Below the pieces are notes generated by a model. The model did not search any database. It saw nothing but the letters and a program-made list of their open reading frames with translations, and was not told the origin of the DNA. Shown piece by piece: positions 56,848-64,000 of a stretch of DNA of 64,000 nucleotides. A program made the position numbers and the translations under genes. The stretch's first letter is position 1. Each line of letters opens with the position of its first letter. The stretch spans positions 59,996-123,995 of the forward strand of contig NZ_JQJH01000013.1 of assembly GCF_000745425.1 (NCBI RefSeq). Reading direction: 5' to 3'. The stretch comes from Beijerinckia mobilis. Its GTDB lineage: Bacteria; Pseudomonadota; Alphaproteobacteria; Rhizobiales; Beijerinckiaceae.

Positions 56848-58110
56848 ATGCGAAGGGTGGTGATTACTGGGCTTGGCATGGTTTCTCCGCTCGCCTGCGG
56901 CGTAGAGCCTTCCTGGAAGGCTTTGCTTGGCGGCAAGAGCGGTGCCGGTCCAATCACGGGGTTCGATACCTCGGATCTCGCGTGTAAGATCGCCATGCAG
57001 GTTCCACGTGGCGATGGCACCAATGGGACATTCAATCCGGACGATTGGATGGAGCCCAAGGAGCAGCGCAAGGTCGATGATTTCATCATCTATGCGATGG
57101 CCGCTGCAACACAGGCGCTGCGCGACGCGCAATGGGAGCCAAAAACCTATGAAGACCAAATCAGAACCGGCGTTCTGATCGGTTCGGGCATAGGCGGGCT
57201 CGGAGGCATCTACGAGACCTCGCTCATCCTGAAGGAAAAAGGCCCGCGACGCATCTCGCCCTTCTTCATTCCCGGCCGTCTCATCAATCTCGCCGGCGGT
57301 TATGTCTCGATCCAGCATGGATTGCGCGGCCCGAATCATGCTGTCGTCACCGCTTGTTCGACTGGCGCCCATGCGATCGGCGATGCCGCACGCTTGGTGG
57401 CGCTGGAAGATGCGGACGTGATGGTGGCGGGTGGAACCGAATCGTCCATCAACCGGATCGGGATCGCCGGTTTCGCCGCGTGCCGGGCTCTCTCCACGGC
57501 GTTCAATGACCGTCCGAAACAGGCCTCACGGCCCTACGATAAAGACCGTGACGGCTTCGTGATGGGCGAGGGCGCTGGCTGCGTCGTCCTCGAATCCTAT
57601 GATCATGCAAAGGCACGCGGCGCCAAGATTTATGCCGAAGTCGTGGGTTACGGCCTTTCCGGTGACGCCTATCACATTACGGCGCCGCAGGAATCCGGCG
57701 ATGGTGCGTTTCGCGCCATGCAGGCGGCGATCAAACGGGCAGGCATCGTGCCGGCGGATATTGACTATATCAATGCGCATGGCACATCGACGCCGCTCGG
57801 CGACGAGATCGAATTGCATGCCGTTCACCGCATGATCGGCGATATCGAGCCGACGCTGTCAATGTCATCGACCAAATCGGCGATCGGTCATCTGCTCGGT
57901 GCCGCAGGCGCCGTCGAAGCGATCTTTTCGGTGCTCGCCATCCGCGATCAGATCGTTCCACCGACTCTCAATCTCGATAATCCATCGGTTGAGACCAAGA
58001 TCGATCTCGTGCCGCTCAATGCGCGCAAACGTAAAGTCGAGACAGTGCTTTCGAATTCCTTCGGCTTCGGCGGCACCAATGCCTCGCTGATATTCCGGCG
58101 CGCGGAATGA
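56848..58110 (+). CDS. fabF: 3-oxoacyl-ACP synthase II
   Basis: A 420-residue condensing enzyme for chain elongation. The nucleophile Cys is in VTACSTGAHAIGDAA and the two catalytic His in INAHGTSTPLGDEIE and KSAIGHLLGAAGAVEA. RRVVITGLGMVSPLACGV is the usual start, with AAGG seven bases ahead of the ATG at 56848; further upstream codons in frame do not fit. Last gene of the fatty-acid cluster, 277 bp before mltG. Confidence 0.97.
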   Translation: MRRVVITGLGMVSPLACGVEPSWKALLGGKSGAGPITGFDTSDLACKIAMQVPRGDGTNGTFNPDDWMEPKEQRKVDDFIIYAMAAATQALRDAQWEPKTYEDQIRTGVLIGSGIGGLGGIYETSLILKEKGPRRISPFFIPGRLINLAGGYVSIQHGLRGPNHAVVTACSTGAHAIGDAARLVALEDADVMVAGGTESSINRIGIAGFAACRALSTAFNDRPKQASRPYDKDRDGFVMGEGAGCVVLESYDHAKARGAKIYAEVVGYGLSGDAYHITAPQESGDGAFRAMQAAIKRAGIVPADIDYINAHGTSTPLGDEIELHAVHRMIGDIEPTLSMSSTKSAIGHLLGAAGAVEAIFSVLAIRDQIVPPTLNLDNPSVETKIDLVPLNARKRKVETVLSNSFGFGGTNASLIFRRAE

Positions 58111-58387
58111 CTTTCGATCATCATCGGTTAACCGGCATGATCTTTTATAAAGATGGCGGACGACGCGGCTTTTGCCATAATTGTCTGCCCTGATGACGAT
58201 GTGAGTCCCGCCTCCCGAAAGTCTTGAAACGAGGCATCGAAGCGGCGGGCAGCCCGGGCAGCCATTGTCGGTTGCTCCCGGGCTGACGGGGTGCGCTCAT
58301 GTGCCGCCGCTCACGCGCCGCTCCGTGCCCTTTGGACATACGAACCGAAGTCCAAATCGAACCAAAGTCCAATTATGGAGCCTTCCT

Positions 58388-60217
58388 ATGGCGCCTGCAG
58401 ATGCGAAGATCGACGGCTCGCCGGTATCGAGTTTCAACCTTGCTTTGGCCGTGGGGGGAATGTTTGGGCGCGGCGCCGGGCCGCAGAGCCCACAGGAAGC
58501 GCTGCAGCCGCAGGCGGCACCGCCTCCGCCGCCCAGCCGCCCACCAAGCCGCAACAGGGGGCGTCTGTCCGCTTTCAGCGGTTTCCTTTCCTTTCTCCTG
58601 ATCGCCGCGATCGGCGTGATGATTCTCCTTGTCTGGTCCCAGCGCAAGATGCAGGAGCCCGGCCCCCTGACGGCTGATCGGGTCGTCTTCATCGCGCCGG
58701 GGACGGATGTTGGGGACATTATCAGCCAGCTCGATCGGGAGGGCGTGATCGACAGCCCGTTCGTGCTCAACATCGCGCTTCTGGTGGAGAGCAAGCGGTC
58801 CAAGGTCAAGGCAGGTGAATATCTGTTCAAACAGGGTTCGAGCCTGCGTGACGTCATGGACACTTTGGTCAGCGGCCGTCAGCTCCTCCATGCGATTACT
58901 CTGCCGGAAGGGCTGACCAGCACGCAGATTGTCGCGAGGCTCCAGGATAGCGATTTCCTGCAGGGCGATGTTATCGAAACGCCGAAGGAAGGCAGTATCC
59001 TTCCGGAAACCTATAAATTTACCCGCAACACGCTGCGCGCCGATCTCATCCGCAAGATGCAGGATGATCAGCGGCGCGTCGTCGATCAGGTTTGGAAGCG
59101 GCGGGCGAGCGATCTTCAGCTGAAATCGCCTTACGAGCTCATCATCCTGGCTTCGATCGTCGAGAAAGAAACAGGCAAAGCGGATGAGCGGCCGCATGTC
59201 GCGAGTGTCTTTCTCAACCGGCTGCAGAAACATATGCGACTGCAGTCCGATCCGACGATCGTCTACGGTCTTGTGGGCGGCAAGGGCACCCTGGGACGGC
59301 CGATCCTAAGGTCGGAAGTGGATAAGCCGACGCCTTACAATACATATGTCATCGATGGCCTGCCTCCGGGGCCGATCGCCAATCCCGGCCGCGCCGCGCT
59401 GGAGGCAGTCGCCAATCCCTCGCGCACGCGCGATCTTTATTTCGTCGCCGATGGGACTGGCGGGCATGTCTTCGCAGAATCCCTCGATCAGCATGTGCGC
59501 AATGTTCAGAAATGGCGCCAGATCGAACGCGAGGCAAAGGAAAAGCAGGTCGCTCCGGACACCGACAAGGTCGCGCCGCCTTCGGATCAGCATGGTGAGG
59601 TGGACCTGCCGCGGCCGATCCTGGCCGATTTGCCTGCCGCGCTAACGACTCCTCCTCAGGACGCACTTGCTGTTCTGCGCAAGGCGATGCTCAAGGAGCA
59701 GCGCACCGCTGCGAAAACCACCAAGGCGCAGGAGGCAAAACTCGCGCGTGCTTCGGCGGCGGCTTCGCAGAATTACGGGCTTGGACCGGGCCTTGACGAA
59801 CTGGGACTGTCGATCAGTGGCATCCCTTCAGCAGCCGAGGCTGCTGCGGCGCTTGACGGACCGATCGCCAGCGATGCGGAAGGCTCTGCAATGGTTCTGC
59901 CGGTCTCCCCAGCTCGCCGGGCGGAACAGAAAGCGCGGGCGGCGCGCCTGGGCCTCGCGCCTGGAAGCGATGTTCTGCCGCAAAATCCCGTGGCGGAATC
60001 TCCGGCCGTGGCGCGGCAGGATGACGATCGGATGAATGCGGACGGGATCATACAGGCTGCGGCGACAAAACCTGCCATGGGACCGCATCACGGCGTGACG
60101 GATGCCTCCGAGGGGAAAGCTTTCGATCCGCTGCTCGACAAGACCTATGATCTGAATTTCGCTAAAACCGTTCCGGCTCTTGTTTCGCCTTCCGGCAAGA
60201 AGGGGTCGCAGCTTTAG
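58388..60217 (+). CDS. mltG: Endolytic murein transglycosylase MltG with long C-terminal extension
   Basis: A 609-residue membrane-anchored enzyme that cuts nascent glycan strands and so sets their length. A Pro-rich cytoplasmic lead (residues 30-55), one helix (LSFLLIAAIGVMILLVW, about 67-85), LysM-like domain and YceG domain follow; the catalytic Glu is in LIILASIVEKETGKADERP. DPTIVYGLVGG and YNTYVIDGLPPGPIANPG are conserved. E. coli MltG ends soon after; here about 220 more residues are Ala/Pro/Lys-rich and probably disordered. The ATG at 58388 has GGAG eight bases upstream. The fabF-mltG order is usual. Confidence 0.95.
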   Translation: MAPADAKIDGSPVSSFNLALAVGGMFGRGAGPQSPQEALQPQAAPPPPPSRPPSRNRGRLSAFSGFLSFLLIAAIGVMILLVWSQRKMQEPGPLTADRVVFIAPGTDVGDIISQLDREGVIDSPFVLNIALLVESKRSKVKAGEYLFKQGSSLRDVMDTLVSGRQLLHAITLPEGLTSTQIVARLQDSDFLQGDVIETPKEGSILPETYKFTRNTLRADLIRKMQDDQRRVVDQVWKRRASDLQLKSPYELIILASIVEKETGKADERPHVASVFLNRLQKHMRLQSDPTIVYGLVGGKGTLGRPILRSEVDKPTPYNTYVIDGLPPGPIANPGRAALEAVANPSRTRDLYFVADGTGGHVFAESLDQHVRNVQKWRQIEREAKEKQVAPDTDKVAPPSDQHGEVDLPRPILADLPAALTTPPQDALAVLRKAMLKEQRTAAKTTKAQEAKLARASAAASQNYGLGPGLDELGLSISGIPSAAEAAAALDGPIASDAEGSAMVLPVSPARRAEQKARAARLGLAPGSDVLPQNPVAESPAVARQDDDRMNADGIIQAAATKPAMGPHHGVTDASEGKAFDPLLDKTYDLNFAKTVPALVSPSGKKGSQL

Positions 60218-60264
60218 ACGATGGAAGATGTTCCGGAGCGGAAAGCTTGATGCTCCCGGACGTC

Positions 60265-60306
60265 CGGATCATTTTCGGGAAATAGTGATCCACCGAAGAT
60301 GATCCG
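60265..60306. terminator. Hairpin between convergent mltG and DUF4170 gene
   Basis: CGGATCATTTTCGG and CCGAAGATGATCCG pair over 14 positions with one G-T pair, around a 14-base loop. Its place between two converging genes fits a shared end, though no T-run follows. Confidence 0.5.
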
Positions 60307-60422
60307 TGGGAATGGACTGAAATCAGTCTCATGATCCCTTCCTCCCTTGTCACAATTTCTTTTTGCTCTCCACCGGTCCGCGCCGGTGTTGTTTCGTTCC
60401 GTTGCATGGGATCGGCAACGGA

Positions 60423-60671
60423 TCAGGCTTCGGCATTTTCTTCCTGCTTTGCGGGATCAAGGAGCAGGGAAAGGTCGGCGACGAAATAACGCATCTGGGC
60501 GTTGTCGACAGTCGCCTGCGCCTTGCTGCGCCATACGGCTTCCGCCGTCGCATAATCAGGATAGATGCCGACGAGATCGATCTTGGACAGATCCTTGAAC
60601 TCATGGCCGGCAAGATTGGTCAGCTCGCCGCCGAAGACGAGATGAAGATGCTGTTGGGTTTGCGTGCTCAT
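60423..60671 (-). CDS. DUF4170 protein
   Basis: An 82-residue protein, MSTQTQQHLHLVFGGEL onward, with DLVGIYPDYATAEAVWRSKA and YFVADLSLLLDP, matching DUF4170, a small alphaproteobacterial family of unknown function. GGGAG lies eight to ten bases before the ATG at 60671. It lies next to, and downstream of, a CysQ-like gene on the same strand. Confidence 0.85.
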   Translation of the reverse strand: MSTQTQQHLHLVFGGELTNLAGHEFKDLSKIDLVGIYPDYATAEAVWRSKAQATVDNAQMRYFVADLSLLLDPAKQEENAEA

Positions 60672-60910
60672 CAACGCTGCTCCCGAAATTGACAATTGCG
60701 TGGAAGGGGATGGGCGGCACCAGTGAGCGCCCTCGCTTCCCTTCAACCCTCCACGCTGGAAAAGTCAACCCGGCCGGTTGTTGGAACGATAGGAGGGCGC
60801 CTTAAATCGTGTCTCCCGGAAGCGTTTGTCCGGGCTGGGAGAGTCCGGCATGAAATTCCGGTCAGCACGCCGTTGTCCTGATCCTGACGAGCTCTGGCCT
60901 AGACTACAGG

Positions 60911-60967
60911 TGCACTTTCAGGCGCAAGAAATCGCGAAGCGATTCAGCGTGATTGCAAAATATTCTA
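60911..60967 (+). repeat. Dispersed repeat, copy 9 (second half only)
   Basis: TGCACTTTCAGGCGCAAG, then the core AAATCGCGAAGCGATTCA and the end AAAATATTCTAG. The first hairpin is missing. Its right end touches the stop codon of the CysQ-like gene. Confidence 0.65.
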
Positions 60968-61834
60968 GGGCTTTGCCGGTGAATCCTCAGCAGGGATGGG
61001 CGCGCGGCCGCGGACACGTCTCGCGGCGGCATTCACCTCTGCGTGAATCTGCGTCGGAGCGGCGGTGAGAAGACCGTGCCGCGTTTCCGGTCTATTATAG
61101 AATAGCGGAGTTCCCTCAAGGCTCGCGAGACGTCCACCCGCCTCATGCAAAATAAGATCGGCGGCGGCAATGTCCCAATCATGGGCATTTTCCGTGGCGA
61201 AACCAGCGTCGAGAACCCCTGAAGCCACTTTGGCGATGCGCATCGCGAGCGATGGAATTTTGGGTTCCAACGTAAACGGAAGTCCCGCTCGGCGCAGTTC
61301 CTCCGCGAGGGGGACCGGCGCGGCAATCCGTGCTCCCGGATCCATTTTCTGCCGGTGTGAAACGGAGATCGGGCGATCGTTCAACCGCGCCCCCTGGCCT
61401 TCAATGGCGAGATAGGTTTCACCAAGGGCCGGGGCATGAACCGCCGCGAGCACCGGCCGTCTATCCTCAACGAGCGCCATCGCAATCGCCCAGCGTGCAT
61501 CGCCCTGCGAAAAACCGCGCGTGCCATCGATCGGATCGACGATCAAGACGCGCCGTTTGTCCAGTCTTTCCGGAGAATCCTCAGTTTCCTCCGAAAGCCA
61601 GCCAGCATCCGGCACTAATGTTTCGAGCTTTTGCTTGAGGAAACGGTCGACGAGGTAATCTGCTTCGGTAACTGGAGAGCCACCGGATTTCTGTTTGATT
61701 TCCGCATGCGTCATCGCGCCCGGCCGGAAGTACGAAAGAGCGATAGTCCCCGCCTGGCGAGCGATCTCGGCAAATGCGCCGACAAAATCATCAGTATAGG
61801 TTAGCGCGGCCAAGGTGATCCATCGAACCGGCAT
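60965..61834 (-). CDS. 3'(2'),5'-bisphosphate nucleotidase CysQ-like (inositol-phosphatase family)
   Basis: A 289-residue Mg-dependent phosphatase. Metal-site motifs are SEETEDSPER, DPIDGTRGFSQG and the late DWDIAAADLILHEAGG. CysQ removes the 3'-phosphate from PAP formed in sulfate assimilation; other members act on inositol phosphate. Wording of the DPIDGT block and the neighbour DUF4170 favour CysQ over SuhB. The start is uncertain, with MPVRWITLAAL at 61834 taken here, since a longer frame upstream lacks family features. The stop codon touches a repeat element. Confidence 0.88.
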   Translation of the reverse strand: MPVRWITLAALTYTDDFVGAFAEIARQAGTIALSYFRPGAMTHAEIKQKSGGSPVTEADYLVDRFLKQKLETLVPDAGWLSEETEDSPERLDKRRVLIVDPIDGTRGFSQGDARWAIAMALVEDRRPVLAAVHAPALGETYLAIEGQGARLNDRPISVSHRQKMDPGARIAAPVPLAEELRRAGLPFTLEPKIPSLAMRIAKVASGVLDAGFATENAHDWDIAAADLILHEAGGRLASLEGTPLFYNRPETRHGLLTAAPTQIHAEVNAAARRVRGRAPIPAEDSPAKP

Positions 61835-62413
61835 GAGAAAAACATGGGAAGGCTTAGTCGCCTCATGCGCTGAATACAAGCTTTTCGTGCCGCGCCGCTG
61901 CCTTCCAGGGCGCACACCAAATCCTGATGACCTGGAGCCATGGGGATTTTGTTTCTGCGAGCAACACCAGTTTCAGGCAAGGACATTGTCTTAAACCAGA
62001 AGCAGTGCAGGAGGCGCTTGCCATAAGCACTGCTTCTGCGCTTCGGGGCGGACGAGCTTGGTCGAAATCGGTAATGCAAACTGTTTGGCGGTGCTCGCTT
62101 GCGATCAATTTTGTGTGTCTACGAAATGCGTTGCAGCCTGCGCTTGGCTGGCTTCGGGCGGTGGCTTTGCGTCGGATTCCTTTGATCTCGGCAGGTCGGG
62201 ACCAAGGAGAATTGGTAGGAGGTCTTTCTGTGAGCTTTTGAGCGGCAGCGAGCTGCAATCAATTCGAAGATGAGACCTTTCTCCCACATGACAGGGATCG
62301 TCCGAGTTTTCGTTTGATCTCGTGAGGCGTTTTCTAAGCGCGTCGGGCGCTCGGAGCCGGACCTCGGGCTGGAACATTAACCTTAATATGGTGTTACCTG
62401 GGCACAGAGGCCA
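61835..62413. other. 0.58-kb gap without a recognised gene
   Basis: Several open frames on both strands (for example 61863-62258 minus) match no family and lack clear ribosome binding sites. Promoters for the divergent CysQ-like and DUF6101-like genes must lie here. Confidence 0.45.
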
Positions 62414-62905
62414 ATGAATGAACTTGCTCCCATGCAACAGCTTTCCTTCGAATTATCAGCTTCTCCACGCGCTTTCATGCGCGTGCATCTAGCGTTTGAT
62501 CCACGGGCAGACGGCGGGCATCGTACGGTCCGTTTTGATCCCGGACAGGTCACGATCGGGCGCAATTATCATGGCGTGAAAATGCGGCTCGTCGTACCGC
62601 TCGCCAATTATATTGGCGTCGCCACGATGACGACGACCGGTATCGCTCAGCCGACCCATAGAATTTGTCTTGTCCATGGTGACAATGATCTCTGCGTCGG
62701 CCTTTTCGAAACCGCCGATCCGGCTAAGGCGCGCCGGATGTGGCGTGCTTGGGGGCGTTTTTTCGGATGTCCACTGCTGATCGGCTCGGAGGAAACGGGA
62801 TGGTGGACGGTTGAGGACCTTTGCCCGCCTCCGGCTGCTTTGACATTGCGTCCGTTTGACCGCATGCCGCGAGCCTCTCGGAGAGTGTGCCATAGAAGAA
62901 GGTAG
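62414..62905 (+). CDS. DUF6101-like protein of unknown function
   Basis: A 163-residue soluble protein rich in aromatic and basic residues. HLAFDPRADGGHRTVRFD, TIGRNYHGVKMRL, and VPLANYIGVATMTT are followed by HRICLVHGDNDLCVGLFETA and RMWRAWGRFFGCPLLIG. This resembles DUF6101 proteins of Bradyrhizobium and relatives, as far as memory allows. The end is a basic run (PRASRRVCHRRR). No signal peptide. Stands alone between a CysQ-like gene and an IS. Confidence 0.65.
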   Translation: MNELAPMQQLSFELSASPRAFMRVHLAFDPRADGGHRTVRFDPGQVTIGRNYHGVKMRLVVPLANYIGVATMTTTGIAQPTHRICLVHGDNDLCVGLFETADPAKARRMWRAWGRFFGCPLLIGSEETGWWTVEDLCPPPAALTLRPFDRMPRASRRVCHRRR

Positions 62906-63354
62906 TCGCTACGAGCCACACTTTGACGGAGCCGAAAAATGATGACCGCGCTCCAGGTGAGAATGACAATTTTATCTTGGTCGGTATCGTCCGGCTTTTT
63001 GTGATCTCTCACAGCGATCAAGGTCGCGTCATTTTACGAGCGGTCAACGCACGGTGCAAACTCATCGGCATGTTCGCCTGCCGATTTGATGGGTTACGAG
63101 TGGTTTCAGCAAAAATTGCTCTATGAAAATTTGGTGAGTACCTGCGAACAAAAGGGCTGAATGGCGTTGCTTTCACGGATGTGCACGCGGGCTAAAGCGA
63201 CTGATTTCGCTCAGTGTTCCATGTGAAAATCAGGGCGTTCTGGTACTCCCTCTTCCGGCAACAGTGCTCGGATATCCTTAGCTGTTTTACAGAAAAGCAT
63301 TTTATTTTCAATATGATATAATCGCCAAGCGAGTCAATCTTGTAGGAAACTGCT
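62906..63354. other. 449-bp gap between the DUF6101-like gene and the IS
   Basis: Apart from repeat copy 10 at its right end, it holds nothing recognisable. Confidence 0.5.
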
Positions 63355-63358
63355 CTAG
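63291..63358 (+). repeat. Dispersed repeat, copy 10, abutted by the IS
   Basis: AAGCATTTTATTTTCAATAT, the eroded core TAATCGCCAAGCGAGTCA and the end GAAACTGCTCTAG. The final CTAG is where the transposase frame ends, so the repeat runs directly into the IS. Confidence 0.65.
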
Positions 63359-64000
63359 GCCATAGACTCATTATGTCTGCACCAAATGCGGAATGAAGCG
63401 CGTTTGACGCTGGCAAGGAAGTTGTCAGCGCGTTTGTCGTAGCGCGTGGCAACAGCTCGAAAGTGTTTGAGCTTGTTGAAGAAACGCTCAACGAGGTTGC
63501 GATAGCGATAGAGGAACGGGCTGAAGGCCGGAACATTTTGGCGGTTCGGCATGGGTTTGATATTGGCCCATGCGCCGCGCGCGGCGAGCCTGTTCCTTGC
63601 AGCATCTGAATCATAGGCGCGGTCGGCGAGCAGGATCTGACCGTCATTCAGGTCCTCGAGCATGTCCTCGGTGCTCTTGCCATCATGCGCCTGGCCCTCC
63701 GTAAGCTTGAAGGTGATCGGCAATCCATCGGCATCGACGAGGGCATGGATCTTGGTGGTCAGGCCGCCCCGCGAGCGACCCATGCAACGGGATCGCTCAT
63801 CTTTTTTTGGGTGTTGGCAGCATGCTGATGGACGCGGATCGAGGACGAGTCGATCATGACGATATCGCCGTCGTAAGCCTTTGAAACAGCCTGAAGAAGC
63901 CTGTCCCATACGCCGGCCTTGCGCCACCGGTTGAAGCGATTGACGCAGGTCGTATGCGGGCCGGAATGTCGGCCCAGGGCGCCCCCGTCCGCAGGCGCCA
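63355..64000 (-). mobile_element. IS5-family (IS427-like) insertion sequence, cut by the window edge
   Basis: The DNA encodes the larger part of an IS5-type DDE transposase in two frames and lacks only the 5' end of the element, beyond 64000. The left boundary appears to be at or next to the CTAG at 63355-63358; IS5-type elements favour YTAR or TA targets, which CTAG fits. Terminal inverted repeats could not be compared, as the other end is not in view. Confidence 0.85.
63355..64000 (-). CDS. IS5-family transposase, orfA/orfB joined by -1 frameshifting (5' partial)
   Basis: The upstream frame (64000 to its stop at 63759) encodes GRHSGPHTTCVNRFNRWRK and DIVMIDSSSIRVHQH with the first catalytic Asp. 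The downstream frame (to the stop at 63355) has GGLTTKIHALVDADGLP, ILLADRAYDSDAARNRL with the second Asp, and YRNLVERFFNKLKHFRAVA with the Glu. Both overlap at A-AAA-AAG (63807-63801), the classic -1 slippery heptamer, giving one DDE enzyme. Apart from the missing N-terminus nothing looks broken, so the element may be active. An ATG at 63927 in the second frame is probably not the true start. Confidence 0.88.
   Translation of the reverse strand, partial: GACGRGRPGPTFRPAYDLRQSLQPVAQGRRMGQASSGCFKGLRRRYRHDRLVLDPRPSACCQHPKKDERSRCMGRSRGGLTTKIHALVDADGLPITFKLTEGQAHDGKSTEDMLEDLNDGQILLADRAYDSDAARNRLAARGAWANIKPMPNRQNVPAFSPFLYRYRNLVERFFNKLKHFRAVATRYDKRADNFLASVKRASFRIWCRHNESMA
63801..63807 (-). promoter_or_regulatory. 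Slippery heptamer A-AAA-AAG in the transposase gene
   Basis: In the orfA frame the codons AAA AAG are preceded by A, the canonical tandem-slippage site. Shifting -1 enters the orfB frame, and the orfA stop is 42 bases downstream. Confidence 0.8.

Noticed and set aside
62058..62273. Short open frames between the CysQ-like and DUF6101-like genes
   Set aside because: Frames overlap on both strands without ribosome binding sites or family resemblance.

Overview
The window looks like a chromosomal segment of an alphaproteobacterium of the order Hyphomicrobiales (Rhizobiales), perhaps a Beijerinckiaceae relative. This rests on gene content and order: a GPR/RgsE-type giant polar-growth protein next to an Hpt-like gene and a ferredoxin; coaD-ppi-ppi-queA-tgt; thrB-rnhA; a YfgM-like gene followed by der; rpsF-rpsR-DUF2232-rplI-dnaB-alr-radA-cvpA-purF; and fabD-fabG-acpP-fabF-mltG. 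The DNA is GC-rich with AT-rich spacers. Species cannot be fixed from the sequence alone. No rRNA, tRNA or CRISPR array was recognised.

Layout. 1-5455 (minus) is a very large coiled-coil membrane protein whose 3' end lies outside the window. After a gene-poor 1.5 kb come a degenerate Hpt protein, a 2Fe-2S ferredoxin and a thioredoxin-reductase-like ferredoxin-NADP reductase (6.9-9.8 kb). 9.9-14.6 kb holds coaD, two cyclophilins around a UPF0303 gene, and the queuosine pair queA-tgt. 15.5-17.7 kb holds thrB-rnhA and an ABM-domain protein. 18-25.2 kb is a metal/metallophore uptake locus: binding protein, permease, ATPase, TonB-dependent receptor and a second binding protein, with a truncated hemoglobin transcribed divergently. 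25.4-27.7 kb holds aqpZ, an NTF2-like gene and a small secreted protein. 28-32.3 kb is an AaeXAB-like efflux set (FUSC, DUF1656, HlyD) downstream of a MarR regulator. 33-38.5 kb holds a YfgM-like gene, der, a hydrolase lipoprotein, two unknown small proteins and an SDR enzyme.

38.6-51.8 kb is mostly minus-strand housekeeping: ribosomal proteins S6, S18 and L9, a DUF2232 membrane protein, dnaB, alr, radA, cvpA and purF. A patch of plus-strand secreted proteins (43.4-46.2 kb) splits alr from radA. 52.3-60.2 kb holds an MFS transporter, the fatty-acid synthesis cluster and mltG. The right end has a DUF4170 gene, a CysQ-like phosphatase, a DUF6101-like gene and an IS5-family insertion sequence cut by the window edge.

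A recurring element runs through the whole window: an intergenic repeat of about 100 bp with two hairpins, found as full, partial, inverted or half copies at eleven places. One lies against the ribosome binding site of fabG and one is abutted by the IS. Other points of note are a Tgt lacking most of its zinc ligands, an Hpt-like protein lacking its phospho-acceptor histidine, paired binding proteins with Met/His-rich loops in the uptake locus, and a canonical -1 slippery heptamer in the IS.
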